From assembly GCA_947499715.1 (NCBI GenBank), contig CANMPL010000014.1, positions 1 to 45,944 on the forward strand: a stretch of 45,944 nucleotides of DNA, given 5' to 3'. Position 1 is the first letter of the stretch. The number at the start of each line of letters is the position of its first letter. The stretch comes from an uncultured Paracoccaceae bacterium. GTDB lineage: Bacteria; Pseudomonadota; Alphaproteobacteria; Rhodobacterales; Rhodobacteraceae. Below the pieces are notes generated by a model, which searched no databases, had not been told where the DNA came from, and saw only the letters and a program-made list of their open reading frames with translations. The position numbers and the translations under genes are program-made. This document shows, one piece after another, positions 44,163 to 45,944 of this stretch.

Positions 44163-45044
44163 TCAGATCACAAATGAGAGGATAAGCGGTAATGTGACCA
44201 CCGAAATCAGCGTGGACACGACCACAAGGCCCGCCACGGGTTGCGCGTCGGTGCCATATTTTTCGGCCAGCATATAGGATGTGACGGCGACCGGCGTGGC
44301 GACCTGCACGATCAAAACGGCGGCAGCAACGGGGGGCAGGGCGAACCAGGTGGCCACGGCCCAAGCGGCCGATACGCAGATCGCCACCTTCACAAGTGAC
44401 AGGGCAATGGCCTGCCCGTAGCCCGAAATCTCAAGCCGGGCGACGGCGACACCAAGCGTGATCAGCATCAGCGGGATCGCCATTTGGCCGATCAATTCAA
44501 GCGTGTTGGTCACAAAAAGCGGCGTTTCCCAGCCCTGCCACAAGAAAAGCGCACCCAAAAGCGTGGCCGCCACCATCGGCTCTTTCAACACACGGCTCAG
44601 CGATCCGGCCCCGGCCACCAGCCAGATCCCAAAGGTGAAAGAGATCACGGCCATCACCGCAAAGACCACCACCGCATAGCCCAACCCGGTATCGCCAAAG
44701 GCAAATAGCGCCAGCGGCAGGCCAAGGTTGCCTGTATTGCCAAAGATCAGCGGGGCCAGATAGGTCGGCACATGCAGCCGCATCACCTTGACCAGCACAA
44801 AGCAGGCCGCGGTGACCAGCGCATAGGCCGCCATGCTGGCCAAAGACAGATCAGCAAGCGCGGCGGGATCCACGTCAGATGTCATCAAGGCCACAAAGAT
44901 CAGGCAAGGCACCGAAAGCGTCATTGCAAGGCGGGTGACAAAGGCCACGCGGTACTCAAATCCCAGCTTAACCCAAGCGAAACCAATGGCCGCCAACAGA
45001 AAAACCGGGGCGGTGATGTTCAGGACTGTCAGTGTCAGGTTCAC
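44163..45044 (-). CDS. AEC-family (auxin efflux carrier-like) permease
   Basis: This 293-aa protein has about ten membrane segments: it opens LTVLNITAPVFLLAAIGFAWVKLGF, has GNTGNLGLPLALFAFG in the first half, and ends with a repeat of the topology (VATPVAVTSYMLAEKYG). Bacterial AEC members carry malate, malonate and other acids; the substrate here is unknown. It diverges from hspQ. Confidence 0.9.
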   Translation of the reverse strand: MNLTLTVLNITAPVFLLAAIGFAWVKLGFEYRVAFVTRLAMTLSVPCLIFVALMTSDVDPAALADLSLASMAAYALVTAACFVLVKVMRLHVPTYLAPLIFGNTGNLGLPLALFAFGDTGLGYAVVVFAVMAVISFTFGIWLVAGAGSLSRVLKEPMVAATLLGALFLWQGWETPLFVTNTLELIGQMAIPLMLITLGVAVARLEISGYGQAIALSLVKVAICVSAAWAVATWFALPPVAAAVLIVQVATPVAVTSYMLAEKYGTDAQPVAGLVVVSTLISVVTLPLILSFVI

Positions 45045-45127
45045 AGACTGTTTCCTTCTTTTCGGCCCGGTTGGCGTGGACTCTGACCCGTTTGGGGGCG
45101 TAGAAGGGCCTTGGGGGTACGTCAGTT

Positions 45128-45454
45128 ATGTTTAAAACGCGTGCAAAATATCATCTGGGACAAGTTGTCCGCCACCGCAAGCATCCTTTTCGCGGCGTGG
45201 TCTTTGATGTGGATGCAATGTTTTCGAACACTGATGCCTGGTACGAGGCGATCCCAGAGGAAAGCCGCCCCGCCAAGGAACAGCCGTTTTACCATCTGCT
45301 GGCTGAGAATGACCAAAGCTACTACGTGGCTTATGTGTCAGAACAGAACCTTGTTGCCGACTATAGCGGCGAACCGGTAGAACACCCCGATCTCGATGAT
45401 CTTTTTGGCCCGTTTGAAGATGGGCACTACCCGTTGCAGGTGCAACTGAACTAG
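45128..45454 (+). CDS. hspQ: Heat shock protein HspQ
   Basis: This 108-aa protein has the HspQ/YccV pattern: KYHLGQVVRHRKHPFRGVVFDVDAMFSNTDAWYEAIPEESRPAKEQPFYHLLAEND and YVAYVSEQNLVADYSGEPVEHP. In enterobacteria HspQ promotes Lon substrate degradation and turnover of DnaA. The ATG at 45128 has only a weak ribosome binding site. Confidence 0.93.
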   Translation: MFKTRAKYHLGQVVRHRKHPFRGVVFDVDAMFSNTDAWYEAIPEESRPAKEQPFYHLLAENDQSYYVAYVSEQNLVADYSGEPVEHPDLDDLFGPFEDGHYPLQVQLN

Positions 45455-45868
45455 CGCCGATCCGGCAGCTGCATCAGACCGAGCTGGGATTTGCGGCATG
45501 AGTATTGGCGTGGCGCATGCTGCAATCCACACCCACAATCGTATCCGACGTCCGCATTGCGCCCGACCTGCTCATTGGTCGGGTTGCAGAACATGACTGG
45601 CTCTAGAATATCTCGCATCCGTCGTGTCGCGCCTAACTTAGGTCCGAAAAGACGAATTTGACCCGAGGCGTAAGTGCTGAACTTTCGCTCACGGCGGATT
45701 GCGGCATCCGTCAGAGACGCGACCACTTTGAGCCGCTCCAACCAAGACGTATCTGCAACCAAGTTGGTCTTGGCGCTATGAGCTTCCAAACGTCGCCAGA
45801 GAGCGTGGACACAAAACTGAATGTGCAATGGGGGGGGCACCGAAAAGATGCACCCGGCCCATGCTATG
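45455..45868. other. Non-coding or degenerate stretch before the IS
   Basis: I see no gene I can support. A minus-strand frame (45451-45918) has no ribosome binding site and runs through the IS end. Near 45808-45842, GTGGACAC followed by GGGGGGGGCACC resembles the right end of an IS3-type element and may be a remnant. Confidence 0.4.
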
Positions 45869-45944
45869 TGAGGTGCCCCTAGATTTGTAGACACTTTGCT
45901 TGGTAATTTTGGAACCAAGGAGAGACGGATATGAACAAAGGAAT
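45869..45944 (+). mobile_element. IS3-like insertion sequence, left end (cut by window edge)
   Basis: TGAGGTGCCCCTAG at 45869 followed by TTGTAGACAC resembles the left inverted repeat of IS3-family elements (5'-TGA...GCCCC...GGACAC type). An open frame begins 62 bp inside, at ATG 45931 (MNKG...), with AAGGAGAG 10 nt upstream, the place of orfA. Only five codons are in the window, so the family assignment rests on the end sequence and layout. Confidence 0.6.
45931..45944 (+). CDS. Probable IS transposase orfA (partial, first codons)
   Basis: ATG at 45931 with AAGGAGAG upstream starts a frame MNKG that leaves the window. Its position just inside the IS end suggests the helix-turn-helix orfA of an IS3-type transposase. 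Nothing of the domain is visible. Confidence 0.45.

Noticed and set aside
45451-45918. 155-aa minus-strand frame over the end of hspQ and the IS end
   Set aside because: It overlaps the hspQ stop, crosses the IS boundary, lacks a ribosome binding site and matches no family I know.

Overview
The window is a chromosomal segment of a marine Rhodobacteraceae (Roseobacter-group) alphaproteobacterium. The evidence is the S10-spc-alpha gene order without rpsD and rpmJ, an ATP12-family F1 chaperone gene, a complete Aap/Bzt amino-acid transporter, a LuxR/LuxI pair, a tripartite tricarboxylate transporter (TTT) and moderately high GC. Genus-level placement (Loktanella/Yoonia/Octadecabacter-like) is only a guess. 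No rRNA, convincing tRNA or CRISPR array was seen.

Positions 1-24329 hold the end of tuf and then the S10, spc and alpha ribosomal-protein operons, broken into segments. Unrelated genes sit between tuf and rpsJ (unknown 355-aa protein), rplW and rplB (DUF1963 protein, opposite strand), rplP and rpmC (HWE kinase and receiver, DUF2585, GXWXG/DUF4334 protein, TIGR02466-type oxygenase, AbrB-Doc toxin-antitoxin, secreted protein), and rpmD and rplO (threonine ammonia-lyase). At each interruption the upstream segment ends in an intrinsic terminator and the downstream segment starts at a promoter with exactly 17 bp between its hexamers. Four of these read TTGCCA or TTGATC, a C-rich spacer, then TATACG or TATAAG, without T at the last -10 position; a fifth (TTGACC-17-TAAATA) precedes rpsM. 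Two gaps (rplB leader and rplR-rpsE) contain paired inverted palindromes joined at central GTAG tetranucleotides, which resemble REP/BIME elements.

Positions 24328-25842 hold a small unknown gene and a LuxR/LuxI quorum-sensing pair. Positions 25882-30029 are a tight run: rarA, crcB, an RluC-type pseudouridine synthase, a HAD phosphatase and an ATP12 chaperone, the last four joined by 4-nt overlaps. Positions 30242-34712 are the general amino-acid ABC transporter aapJQMP.

Positions 34882-43368 look like one catabolic locus for a sulfated organic acid. The minus-strand operon is tctC-tctB-tctA-sulfatase-formylglycine-generating enzyme. Diverging from it are a MarR regulator, a second sulfatase and a metallo-beta-lactamase-fold hydrolase. 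A perfect 40-bp palindrome lies in the divergent control region. Neither sulfatase nor the activating enzyme has a signal peptide, so the inferred route is uptake of the intact sulfate ester followed by cytoplasmic desulfation.

The rest (43499-45944) holds a lipoprotein lytic transglycosylase, an AEC permease, hspQ, a stretch without convincing genes, and the left end of an IS3-like insertion sequence cut by the window edge.
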